64,000 nucleotides of DNA from Actinernus sp. WN-2022 (lineage: Eukaryota; Cnidaria; Anthozoa; Actiniaria; Actinernidae), in NCBI GenBank assembly GCA_030867875.1, contig JAOWCC010001368.1, positions 4,712,965 to 4,776,964 of the forward strand, written 5' to 3'. A program made the translations under genes and the position numbers. Each line of letters begins with the position of its first letter. The stretch's first letter is position 1. The notes below the pieces were generated by a model. It was given only the letters and a program-made list of their open reading frames with translations. It did no database searches and had not been told where the DNA came from. Shown one piece after another: positions 45,458-57,100 of this stretch.

Positions 45458-45886
45458 GTCCGTACAGGACGTTATGGACCACAAACTGACCAATCACAGT
45501 GATATATACAGGTCCGTACAGGACGTTATGGACCACAAACTGACCAATCATAGCGATATATACAGGTCCGTACCGTACGTTATGGACCACAAACTGACCA
45601 ATCATAGTGATATATACAGGTCCGTACCGTACGTTATGGACCACAAACTGACCAATCACAGTGATATATACAGGTCCGTACGGGTCGTTATGGACCACAA
45701 ACTGACCAATCACAGTGATATATACAGGTCCGTACGGGACGTTATGGACCACAAACTAACCAATCACAGTGATATATATAGGTCCGTACCGTACGTTATG
45801 GACCACAAACTGACCAATCACAGTGATATATACAGGTCCGTACGGGTCGTTATGGACCACAAACTGACCAATCATAGCTCACGAAG
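45458..45886. repeat. 54-bp minisatellite, 8 copies
   Basis: The unit GTCCGTACAGGACGTTATGG..ACCACAAACTGACCAATCAC..AGTGATATATACAG repeats eight times. The variable part is (C/A)(A/C/G)GG(A/T)CGTTA. Because 54 is divisible by three, the plus strand is open for 145 codons (unit core VMDHKLTNHSDIYRSV) and the minus strand for 101 codons. The start lies in the array and no family matches, so I do not call a gene. Confidence 0.9.
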
Positions 45887-45905
45887 TTAGTACCGAGCCA
45901 TATAA

Positions 45906-46151
45906 GAGGGTCTGAATGGGGTTAACTGACTACTGACAAACGGCCTTAAAAATAACCGACAACTGACAAATGACGATATTTTTACTGACAACTGACAACC
46001 GAAAAATAACTGACAACTGACAAATTTGCATTTTGTGGGTCAAACTTTGTAAATTTTCTTTAGTAATGATTAACTAGAGCTAACTGACAACTGACAAATG
46101 GCCAAAATGTTAACTGACAACTGACATGAAGACCCCCCCATTCAGACCCTC
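45906..46151. mobile_element. 246-bp MITE with 6-bp TSD and ACTGACAACTGACAAA interior
   Basis: Ends GAGGGTCTGAATGGGG and CCCCCATTCAGACCCTC; flanks ATATAA at 45900-45905 and 46152-46157. The interior has at least five TAACTGACAACTGACAAA-like repeats in one orientation. The ends resemble those of 43794-43940 (AGGGG..GAATGG). Confidence 0.8.
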
Positions 46152-46157
46152 ATATAA

Positions 46158-47128
46158 TAATGGAGCCTTTATTTATACGTAGCAACCAGCAGGATTTTCG
46201 TCCACGGTTCTTTGTCGTTTCTCAAATTTACCTTTATTCATGTTTGCCCTTGTTTGTATAAAGTCTAGTTCTTTCAGTGAATATGGACTGTTCCAAAATT
46301 AGCCTAAATTGTACAGGGGGTTGTAAACAGTGCGGTCTAAATACAAGTGAAGAAATTCATTTCCCGATTGCTGGTTTCTCTCAGGCATGGTTAATATAAT
46401 CCTAGAGATCTCTTTCATGTTTACTGACTCAGATAACTGATTCGTCACTGGTCCAGTTAATGGCGCAATCTTCAACAATTTCAAACTCGAATTTCAATGC
46501 TTTCAATTTTGTTCTTTCGCTTCCCAGTCCGTTTCCAAAGCCCCTTATAGTGTTCAGTTTAATATTGTTGATAGTGTTGTAAACATATAATAACGTACTG
46601 ATATAAGTTAACGCTTGACTGACTCGGTCCAGTGTCCAATCTTACCTTTATCGTGTCGTTTACCTGGAAGCACGCCTACTGATTTCAATTTACTTCGCAC
46701 CAGGACTTTAACATCAACTGTTTAAATTTTTTATCATAAAAAAGCTTAATTGCGCTATGTGTCGTGCTGCCATTCTCCTATTTTTAGACATAATTCATTA
46801 AGGGGGCTGTTCTCCAAAATGTTGCACCACGGGCTCTCGTTGCCTAGCAACAAGCGTGAATGACACCTGTGAGGCAAGGAGAAATCTTTTAGTTGACTGT
46901 GGAGCTGAATGAATGTCTGGTGAAGGCGGGAACAGTTGACTAGTTGGTAAGAAATTGACTTTATGTTTAAAATATTGCTTTTCGCCTTGAGTTAGTTTTA
47001 TTACAATCAGAACAATTTAGACCTTGAAAAAAACTGGGATAATAAGCTGTCGGGCGACTAAATTGGATCAGAACATAACTAAAACTAAATTCGTTGTTAC
47101 CGGCCAGTGACTCTGAAAAAAAAACTGT
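46158..47128. other. Intergenic, nothing recognised
   Basis: No credible gene; a GC-richer patch near 46805-46920 is unassigned. Confidence 0.35.
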
Positions 47129-47130
47129 TT

Positions 47131-47345
47131 AACGGGACCTGAAACAACCATAGGGGCTGATCAAAGTGACCCGGCTAAACCACAGATCGAATTGGAATTT
47201 AGCATGTTGATTTTTATGGAAAATTTTATGAAAACCGGAGAACCCGGAGAAAAACCCTCGGAGCAAGGGAGAGATAACAACTCAATTCAGGGACACAGAT
47301 GCGAGAGCGGGCGAAGCTATTACCACTTAATCCTGTCGCCGAGTA
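47131..47345 (-). mobile_element. tRNA-derived SINE (family B), head degraded
   Basis: GGGACCTGAAACAACCATAG, CACAGATCGAATTGG, AACCGGAGAACCCGG and ACCCTCGGAGCAAGGG are kept; the tRNA-like head beyond ~47290 is only partly recognisable. Confidence 0.7.
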
Positions 47346-49490
47346 ACTCTTTCCGTAGTCAATGCTTTATTTTAATTATAAGACCAGTCTATAGGCCCGA
47401 ATAATCTATATTGGTAGGATTTCGACCCATATGTATCGAAGTAAAAAACTAAAAGAGAGGAAAATAAAATGGAACTCTATATAGCCTAATCATTAAAAAA
47501 GCTGATCTTGACTAGGAACTGAAACGATTGAAGCTTTGTTGTCAAGTATTATTTTTCAGATTGTCACTGAGGAAATTTATGCTGAAACTTTAATCGGTCT
47601 TATTATTTTAATTCTTTTAAATGTTTGCATCGTAGTGAAATTTCGTTGTATCGTATAATTTCAATAGTTCACCTTCACGAAGTGATACATTAGGTTTCTT
47701 TTTCAGCCATGTTTATCTGTGTAAAACTGAACATTTTTCATGTTTGTACATTAATGTGAAGGTCAAACATAAAGTGATGACTCAGTCTAATACTATCTGA
47801 GATGGCAGTTTATAACATTATCTTACACATGACTGATATGTATATTATTATGTACAATATATTTTATAATGAAAATCTGAAAAATGGAAACCGTCGTAGA
47901 GGGATGCTTTTACTGAAGAAACTTTGGACAATCGCATACATTTTTTCTGATCATTCATTTATTTCCTTCTTTTTTTCGAGCTTCTCGTCACCATTTGAGT
48001 GGGAGAAACGCAGAATTTGTTTATCTGACGTTAAAAAAGCCTAGAAACTGCCAGCCGGATGAACCCCTTTTTCGACGTTTTCTAATTTTAGCAGCATATC
48101 ACAAAAATAGCTTCCCTCTCTTCATCTCTGTTTTCAGATACGTAATAGCTTTTTAATTTTTTTCTAAATGAAATGTTAAAGAGTAATGTTTTTTATTTCA
48201 AGTGGCTAATTGGTCTCCTTTTTAGGGGTATGCTATCTTTTCAGTTTTGGCACATTGTCTAATATAATGAAGTACCACTTCCTCTGATTTGAACCCACCC
48301 TGTGACTTACTGTGTGGTAGCTATACAAAATAGTTGTATTGTACATTCAAATTTGCCTCTATGAAAAGAGAAACTTCATAACATTCTACAGACAAAAATC
48401 ACTAAGACAAAAAGGCAGTGGAAGCCGCTCTGGCTCCGTCGTAAACTATAACTGAATGTATTCATTAATTTTCGCCTATCTCGCTGCAGGCAGTGTATTA
48501 AAAATATATTCTATATAAAGCTAGGAGTTCCTCAATTGATATCGTCAACACAACCTAATAACATGTCAATCCTAAAGACTTCCATATAACCTTTGAATTA
48601 TTCGATGTGTTACGTTTTTCACTTGAAATTCTTCCGTTACAGATTAGTGAGCCAGCGCAAATCGTCAGCAAATTGTCACCGTGTTAAACGCAATCTGTAT
48701 CAGGATGTTTACCCTCCAAAGGGCAGATGGAATAAAAAACCAACTGCATGTTTGATCAGAAAATCTGAGTGGGTGTAAAACTGCTGAACAAATCCACAGC
48801 AACTTTAGTCATTAAATGAGTGGGTGGTTTGAGTCGAGGCTGTCTGTTAATTCCTTACTCAATAGATATTTTTTAGACAGGAGCCTACTAGTCATATACG
48901 CCAGGCTTAATAGACTCAGAAGTCTAGAGTTCAGATCTTGAGAATAACTCAATCCGATGTCAGCCTGGATGCGTTCTTTAAAAAGCCTCATCCTGTGTCA
49001 CTTGTTGTTCTCGGACAGATCTTAGATGAGCTTTTGAACGAAGCTCGCCGAAATGTGGGCCGGACCGACTAACGGTTCCGAACACGAAATCGGAGTCACT
49101 CGAGCGCGTTCCGAGCGCGCCGACAGGAGGACAGCCCCAGGTTTCCTTCCACCTCTCATCTTAAAAAGACAAAAAAGTACAAAAGACTCAGTAATTCATG
49201 AAATACCTGTTATCTTATAAGTATAGCTCACCTTTGTATTATTCTCCAGTTACTATAGTGCTTGGTATTTTTATCTTTCAATTGACACTTAAATTTATTT
49301 TGACTCTTCAGTAATGCGGTTCTGCTATCTTTGCCATAATATCCTTTTCCCCTTCATTTTCACATAGGGGCGTAAGGGACATTTGTTAACCCTTTTAGGG
49401 TTGTTAACCCTCGAATCCACCACTTTTATTTAAATTACGTATTATATATTGTATTGTGTGTGTGGAAAACAAATAAAACCTTCTGAAACC
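47346..49490. other. Intergenic, nothing recognised
   Basis: AT-rich with short frames. A GC-rich patch at ~49020-49140 (GAGCGCGTTCCGAGCGCG) may be a repeat fragment. Confidence 0.35.
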
Positions 49491-49493
49491 TTC

Positions 49494-49613
49494 TGAGGAA
49501 AACCGGAAAACCCGGAAAGACACTCAGAGCAAGGGCGAGATACCAACAAACTCAACTCACATATGACGCCGCGATCGGGAATCGATCCCAGGCCCCAGAG
49601 GTGAGAGGCGGCG
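49494..49613 (-). mobile_element. tRNA-derived SINE (family B), 5' half
   Basis: AGGAAAACCGGAAAACCCGG, CAGAGCAAGGGCGAG, CAACTCACATATGACGCCGC and GGGAATCGATCCCAGG match the head-proximal half of family B, ending within the tRNA-like part at GAGGTGAGAGGCG, where a family A SINE begins in the opposite direction. Confidence 0.75.
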
Positions 49614-49830
49614 TGCCTCCCGATTAGCTTAGTAGTTAAGCTCCGGTCTGTCGTGCGGAAGGTCGCGGGTTCAAACCCCGGCCGGACCAACACTTCATAA
49701 CTGAGTAGAAGGTGCTGCCTTTGTGAAACAATCTCGTTCTCGAACTGCAAATACTGCAAATGGTTAGACCTTCACATCTTCTCGGGTATGGACGTAAAAT
49801 CGTAGGTCCCACGTCACCCTCAAGTTTATC
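49614..49830 (+). mobile_element. tRNA-derived SINE (family A), copy 3
   Basis: GCCTCCCGATTAGCTTAGTAG (altered A box), GGTTCAAACCCCGG (B box), CCGGACCAACACT and AACTGAGTAGAAGGTGCTGC. It joins the family B copy head to head, so two Pol III promoter heads face away from each other with no spacer. Confidence 0.8.
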
Positions 49831-49997
49831 AGTCTCACCAGACTGTCACGTGGTACCGACGTTAAGTAAGGTCGTTTTACCTTTACCATGTACTGCGCCA
49901 TAAATCCACTACACCACCCCTCCGTAATTGCGTCTCCAGAACTGTCAAAACTTTTGGAAAGTGGAAAAATATCGTATCTCGTGAAAAGTCACGTTAA

Positions 49998-50302
49998 TTC
50001 CCTGCTAGCAGAGATCTCTTCGTTCCCACGACGAGAGAGAGAAAGTGAAGAGACCTCTGTCAGTGTACGACGTTTTCTTTGATATGCCGCCGTCCACAAC
50101 CGTGGACGAACCTAACAATTTTTACCGGAAATGCGTGGTGCGCATGGTCAAACCTTACACGTCGCTTACACTTTTCGAGCCCACGTCAAAGTCACGTGGG
50201 GGATTATGCCAAGGTTGCTAGGTAACCAAACGCAAGCGCGATAAAGAAAGCGTCGTAGCGCCATCAGTGGGAAGGAAGAGATCTCTTCTAGCAGGGAAAA
50301 AG
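49998..50302. mobile_element. ~300-bp TIR element
   Basis: Ends TTCCCTGCTAGCAGAGATCT and AGATCTCTTCTAGCAGGGAA are inverted copies. The interior includes GCACGTG-type sites (GTCACGTGGGGG, CCACGTCAAAG) and GGTTGCTAGGTAACC, an X-box-like perfect palindrome. No TSD resolved and no coding frame. Confidence 0.7.
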
Positions 50303-51570
50303 TCATGGAACACGAAAGAAAAACAATTTAGCGCTCACTTATGAAGGCAAAGTGTCCAACGGCTAATATAACCGTGTAAATCCAGATCAAATTCTTTTTA
50401 TGAGTGGTTGAAAAGATCCGGGAAGATTTGGCTAAATAAACTCTAATGCGTTCCCGGATACGAAAATGAACTTAATTCAATTCTAACTGATTTTTTTTAA
50501 ATTTCAAACAAAACTTGTTTGCCTTTCATATGTCGAAATCTTTCTAGAAACTGATCATTTGACAACAGATCGCATTCTTATCGTGAGGTTTGTCGTTTTT
50601 TTTTATGAAACTGAATGTTTCTGAAAGGCAAGTGTACAAGGCAAAAATAAACTGCGCTAGCGCTAGCGCTCGAAACGTCAGCTGCTATTAGCTCCCCATG
50701 GCCATTAACATACCTTAATCGACTTTCAGTTGATTATACCAGTGTATATAATAAATCACCTTATTTTCAAAGAGCTAGTTTAAAATGAAGTTCATCACAT
50801 GATAAAGCATGTTGAAATTAGCATGTGTGCCAAGTTTGACGTGATTCATGTGAATCTTGTCTGAATTATAAGCAATTGAAATTTCTTTGTCCCTCCAAAA
50901 TTTTACAATGAATGTATGGTTTGGAGGGACAACGTTAAAAAATAAGAGAGTTTGTATGGGAAAATAGACATATTTGATGCCTTCTAGCATCGTCAATTTT
51001 GAGCCAAAGTTCACCAAACTTTCCAGACTAGCTAAGTTTGATCTGTTCTTTTGGAAAATAATGCTCACTTTGACTAGTTATTAATTGAATTAGTTTTACT
51101 GACTCGGTTCCAGTCTCCCGCTCGTTTTGTTACCGGCTAATTAACGGTCAGTGTCAGGAATGGTTGGGTTGTCAAATTCTACTAAACATTGCAATAGGTC
51201 AGTATCAGTGTTTATCTTCCTCGCCGACGCAGACCAACACTAGCTTTTACAGGAACTAGTCACCCATCGTATCAAAAATAAACTGAGACTTGAGTCTCTC
51301 CATCTTGTGAGCAAATTCGTGTCCCTTAATAAACTCTGTTTTATTTGAACGAAGCGTAAGTCCTGTAGTGATAGAAAGAAGTGTTTAATTGGCTTTCCGA
51401 TTCACTTTTGTTAGATTTCCGGGATTTAAGTGGGTGTTTATTTGCATGCAAAACTATAGGTCTTGATTTAATTATGTCACTTAAAGCAATAAGCAGTGGG
51501 ATAAATCACCTAAAATTATAAGATGTCCTTTAATCGGCTTTAAACCTCAAATCTGAGTTCTTCTCGGACA
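50303..51570. other. Intergenic; small inverted repeat at 50890-50931
   Basis: GTCCCTCCAAAA and ATGGTTTGGAGGGAC form a 42-base hairpin. A 97-codon minus-strand frame (51068-50775) spans it with no recognised family. Nothing else found. Confidence 0.35.
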
Positions 51571-51590
51571 GCTAATAACCTTGTATAAGA

Positions 51591-51920
51591 TTGTCTTGGA
51601 GTAACCAAAGCTCCACATGGCGTAAAATCACTTCGGATGTTAAGAAACACATCAAACAGTTGGAATGGTTTAGTGATGAAATCAGTGATATTGCTCTTTT
51701 GTTTTCTGTGGGCCAGTCTGGGTGTGATGTCCCGTGGGACGTCACGTATTTTTCTTTGAGCATAAATAAACACGAAGTTTCTGCCAAGTCAGGTGGCAAC
51801 AAAACACGAACGTGGAGTGTCTCTCTCGCATCGGCTAGTGGGAAATACACTGCCATACACTTCATCACCATTCATCGTCGGCCCGTCGGTAGTTGGACAT
51901 TCTTTGATTACTACAGTTAG
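51591..51920 (+). CDS. Candidate coding segment, unknown protein
   Basis: An open frame of 109 codons ends in TAG at 51918. It has no internal ATG, so if real it is an internal or final exon, but upstream AG sites (e.g. 51589, 51602) lack good pyrimidine tracts. The residues look protein-like: tryptophan and aromatic content spread along the length, a SWSNQSSTWRK opening, GCDVPWDVTYFSLSINKHEV in the middle and a GSWTFFDYYS end. No family is recognised. Two minus-strand frames are also open here. A GTAAGC donor follows at 51937, so the region could instead be a non-coding 5' exon of the Wnt4 gene. Confidence 0.3.
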   Translation: MSWSNQSSTWRKITSDVKKHIKQLEWFSDEISDIALLFSVGQSGCDVPWDVTYFSLSINKHEVSAKSGGNKTRTWSVSLASASGKYTAIHFITIHRRPVGSWTFFDYYS

Positions 51921-51937
51921 ATAATTTACACGAAAGG

Positions 51938-54064
51938 TAAGCATTTAAACTCTCGGAATTGTGTGAAAGAAACCAGTATGAATCATCTCTAAGTTATTAA
52001 CGTTAGTTCACTTATACAATAAGAAAATGATTTCTTAACTTTGATCAGAATGAAGTCTTAATGTTTTGGGATCAGTGTTTGTATTGTTGCTTGTTGATGT
52101 TAAGATAATTTATGATATTTCTTAACACAAATTTGAAGTGCGCGTAACTTATGAGATGTGATACTCGGTTACGCACGAAAACGCTTACGGAAAGTTTCGG
52201 AAAGTTTACAGAAGTTTCAAAAAAACTTATCAGAATAAGATAAGACCCTGAAGTGAACAGAAAAGCAGGGTTAGAAAGAAGTCATAGAAATAGAATAACT
52301 TATCCGTAAGAAAGTCGTATTCACTTCACGTAGTCATCATTTTACTGAAGTAAGTTGACTTTGTTCTGATTAGACGTAGCCGGGCTCCGCGGTATAATAT
52401 GCTAAACAAAATCTCCCTGAAGCAGAAGACCGAAAAGAGATCATATCCAGATCACGTATAGTTTAAAACTCAACTAGACAATGGATTCGTAACTTTAGAG
52501 TCGTAAACTACAGAGTGCAGTTGACTCCATTGTGGGTACAGCGAATCTATCTTTCCGTATCGTGTTTTATTTCAAAGGAAGATAATATAAGTGTGACTCC
52601 ACTAATATTTTCCTTCGACAAGTTCATAGAAGCTTCTTAAGCTAACTGTTTTGAAAAAGGAGTCGTAAACTTTAGCAGTTCGTAAGATATTCGAGCAAGT
52701 TTGTGTATAAAGGACTCATTGAAGTACACCTGATTTCTAACTTCGGTTGAATTTGAATTAAATCGATTTTCTCTCCTAAGTTTATCGTATGTTAATATGG
52801 CAGTGAAACGACGATTTTCATCTCTATCAACATCAGTACCACTTATATATTTAGTTCAACGCTTTTTCCGAAGTATCCTTTTGTTAGCAGGTAGTGAATC
52901 TGATATTCATGGCTGAAAAAGAGTTTCCGAACCGGCACAGAAAAAAAACGCCTAAACGCCGTAAACGCCTACGAGGTTCTTGACCATACACGTTTGGTCT
53001 TTTCAGAACTTCGCATTGAAAAGTATAACTGTATGAGAAAGTTTTTCATTGGCGCATAACTCGGCAACACCTTTGAGTGATAATTAAAAGGAAGAAAACT
53101 GACATTTTGGCAAAGAACCATAGATCAGGTGAAATGAATGAGTGGTAAAGTGTGACGTGTAAAGTCGGTCACCACTACTATGTGCGACTCCTTTATTACG
53201 CAAATACAAAACACGCTCAAACGATAAGTCAAAAGGACCGTTCCATAACTGAAAACAAAACAGGGACTAAAAATCTAAGCTTTTAGAGGGCCAAATATTT
53301 AATCATTTAATTATCCGTCTAATCTTTATTCAAATCGCCTTAGTCTCTGGTGTTATTATAACTAAAGTAATCACCACAAGAGAGTAAACAGTAAGCCTAC
53401 GCGAAGGGCAACGGACTTCAAAATACAGCTACAGAAAAATCGATTCACACGAAGCCGTTTGGAGGTGCTTGGAATCAGGCGGTTTGGGGTGATGAGGGTT
53501 CTTTTGTTCAGTTCAAAACTCTAGGAGACTTCACCTAAAGAATGCGAGGAATGGTTCTTCTAAGAGCTGCGGTGTCCTATTGTGCGATCAGAATACCACC
53601 TATTGTAGTTAAGTAAAGTGATGTTATTAAAGCAATACACTAACTAGCAGAGTTAATTACAGTGTGATAGCTTTCGTACCAAAAGCCGATTTATTACATT
53701 GACCAATTAAGGAACAATCAAAGGTACGCCGTATTAGAAGAAAAATATGCTCTAAAGAGGGCGTCGAACCGCTTTGAAGTCCTTCAGTTCTTGAAAAGGA
53801 CACCAAAAATAGCTGTATTATCTCATGCGAAAATAAGCTAATATCCTTGTTTTTCAGTTAATCAATGTACTTGAGCCTAAGGGTGATTGCCAAGGAACTG
53901 CGTACAATTGCGCATTGGTTCTGTCGGCACGGCTTTTGGTATTAACAATTTACCGCCTTACAACTTTAATGAAAGACAAGCAGTTTTCATTAAAACAAAC
54001 CAGCAAGATAGATGATCCTTTTGTCCAGGAAAATTCTTATCATAGTATCTTTCTTCTTCCATAG
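51938..54064. other. Upstream region of Wnt4 / probable 5' UTR intron
   Basis: No repeats or coding frames recognised. It ends in a good acceptor, TTTCTTCTTCCATAG, at 54064, 53 bases before the Wnt4 ATG. This implies at least one upstream non-coding exon; the donor at 51937 is one possible partner. Confidence 0.4.
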
Positions 54065-54117
54065 GAGCGAGCAAGACAAGTGAACTAGCAAACTTTAAAG
54101 ACTGTCCACATTCCAAA

Positions 54118-54188
54118 ATGGTTGGCATCAAGTTGTTCCTGGTGATTCACATGAGCTTAGTGTCGTTTGTCTCCACGAGTCAGTGGCT
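54118..54188 (+). CDS. Wnt4: Wnt4 exon 1 (signal peptide)
   Basis: Codes residues 1-23 and two bases of Leu24; donor CT|GTAAGT at 54189. The ATG follows CCAAA and is 53 bases after an acceptor at 54064, so 5' UTR continues upstream. Intron 1 is 3,880 bp. Confidence 0.88.
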
Positions 54189-57100
54189 GTAAGTAAGCAC
54201 CTTATGTTCACCACACGGGCTCTAACAACCTACACAGATCAGTATTAAGTTGATATGCGTTCATTATCATTTATGAATGAAGGGAGGTGGGAGATGAAAT
54301 AAGTAAGTAAGAAATCCGGATGCTTAGCATCCATGGCTACCAATTACAGTATGAGTCCTTGCCCTGTATATTCCGCCGATAGCTCGCACTGTCTAAGATC
54401 GTCTAAGAATGACTTATGAGCTAACGGTACTCAGAAGCTTAAGGTGACCGGCTCCTGCTTTGACATAGCTATCTTAAAGCTATGTTGGTCAGTAGAAGCA
54501 GCCTCCGTACTAGCCTATTATTTACGCCTGCTTTCCAGAATACGAACGTGTGTCAAATCATTTTTAAATCATTTAAAAACTTCCGTGAAGTGCGCGTTGT
54601 AGACTTAATTAAACCTCGGTCAAACGGTTTCAACATCGGTACAACATCGATTCCACATCGGTTCACCATCGGTACAATATCGGTTCAACATCGGTGCAAC
54701 ATCGGTTCGACATCGGTTCAACATCGGTACAACGTTTGTTGAAACCGATGTTGAAACCGTTTGAAATGGTCTTTAAACGAAGTCAAACTCTCCCAACATG
54801 CTTTCAATATCGTTCAACACCTTTCAACAATGTTTTTATGATCAGGCCATTTCCAGTCGAACAGTTTCCAGATCAACAAATGTTATGTTGAAACCGCGCG
54901 CTTGACTGCGGCTTCATAATCACGCAACAACCACGAACCGCCAAAACTGTTTACTTTTCAAACTCAACATCAGTTATTTTATTGTTGCAGTCCCACGAAA
55001 ATAACTCTTTCTTCAAATTCAAATTACAAAACCTAAACAGTGCGCTCACCCAAAGTGTAATACTTTCCCTGAAAAGGTAATAGTGTTAAAACGAGTTCGC
55101 CTTGCAAGTTCTTGCATATTTAACAAAGTTGGCGCACGCCTTTTTGAGCTTTGTTTTCGCAAATTTATTTTACTATGGCTTCATTTTATTTTTGGGGTAA
55201 TCGTTTTCGCCACTTTAACGTACAAAATTATCCGTCCTCCTATGCTGTCGGTGTTCAACGAAGTACACTTTCCTAGAGGTGTACCCAGAAGTGTATCCAG
55301 AAGTATACCCAGAGGTGCACTCAGACGTGTACTCAGAAGTGTACCCAGAAGTATACCCAGAGGTGCACTCAGATGTGTACTCAGAAGTGTACCCAGAAGT
55401 ATTGCTAGAGAGCGTCATTCACTGCGTCCTGGGATGACGCAATATTTTAATTTTGGACGCAAAAAATCCCAGCAAAGGAATACCCCCAGAATGTACTTCA
55501 AAACTTTGATACATTCACCGGGATTTTGTATGAGCTAAATGCTCTCTTAATGTCAAAATGAATTCACAGCTACCAAGAAGAGATGATGATCTGTCACTCA
55601 TGTGCTTTTGTTCAAGTGGAATTTCTTGTAAGAGTATATTTAAGCACGTTTAGAGGTTTGGTCCATAATCCATTGCAGTGATGTAAATATTCAAAGCGAG
55701 GCTGAACTAGAGTTGGGAGGGGAGGGGTGGCCCCATCATTATGAATAAATATATTATTGTAAAGTACAAGTGTAAGGCGTTTTAGTGAATAGTCCAATGG
55801 GCCTTTTGCAAGAATGCAATCACGTGGTTGTACTGGAGGACAAAACAATCTTAATTCATATATTGAAAGGCACTTGTACGAGATCGGTAGTGTTATTAGC
55901 AAAACCTGTTTGTAAATGCTATTTTCCACCTCCAATTAATCGATTGTCAATCTTTCTAAAACATCGTTTTTAAAGATAGCTTGCCCTCCAGCATCCATGG
56001 CAACGCCTTTCCCATGGGGATCACGAGCCTTTCCCATGGGGATCACGAGCTCAATTCACTCTTTTCACCTGGTGGCCATCTTGGATTCAAAGCGAGGCAA
56101 TCCTTTGTTTTTGCCAAGTCAGCCTCGTAGTGGGGGATAGTCAAAATGAGGCTCACCTGGCAAAAACAAAGGATTGCCTCGCTTTGAATCCAAGATGGCC
56201 ACCAGGTGAAAAGAGTGAATTCATTCGTTAACAAAGTATTATACTAGTATACCTAATAAATAGTGAATGCTGCCGCTCAGTTAAGGAAGTGTATTAGAAG
56301 AAAACCGACAGCAGCTCTTTAGAAGGAAAAATATATTACTGGGTGATAAAAATGCCAAGGTGTTAGATGCCGATATATTTTGTAGTTTTGGGGTTATCAA
56401 GCGACTGAAGCCTGTTTGAGCTGTGGTGTGTTTTCTCGAAAGTTGTCCCGATATATTTTCATTTTGTCCCGACATATCAACGATTTCCTGGTAAATTCCC
56501 TGAGCCTACCAATTCCCGACATTTTCTTAACTTCTCAGCACAAAAAAACTGCTGTTCTCCCCGGTGAAATTTAAACACAGAAAATTAATTGTAATTGAGA
56601 ATGTAAATTGTAAATGCTATAATTGGTGTTTTGAACCGGCTGCTTGACTTTATCGAAAGCCAATAGAAGACAATTATTTGCTGCTCACCATCTTGACTGA
56701 CAGGAGAGATCTTGTTCTTTGGAAACTGATAACCATTATCTCCGCCCTAAACTATCAAACTATATATGCTCACACTGAGTCCGATCGCCTACACGACTCC
56801 AGTGACTCGTGCACGAGTCGTCAACAGCGAATTAACGCAATGAACCGTTGAAAGATTTTGTCCAAATTATTAATTGCTGCTCCGCTCGCTCAGTTTGCTC
56901 ACTGCACAACAATCAGTACAAGACTATTTCCTGCAAAAGGCCTATTCAGTTCAATTCATAGATCTCAGACCGCCATTTTAAAGGTAACCAAGCCTTTGGT
57001 TACATCGAGGCTGGAGTTTAGACAGCTGAGTTAGAGGCTTGTATCTTGTTAGCATGATAACCACAATCTATCCATATTCATAGAAAGAGGGTTTGTATCA

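Noticed and set aside
45447..45890. 145- and 101-codon repeat proteins
   Set aside because: Both strands stay open through a 54-bp minisatellite; no start context, no family and no splice sites.
55083..55538. 151-codon frame with PRSV/PRGAL repeats
   Set aside because: Created by a 12-bp tandem repeat inside Wnt4 intron 1.
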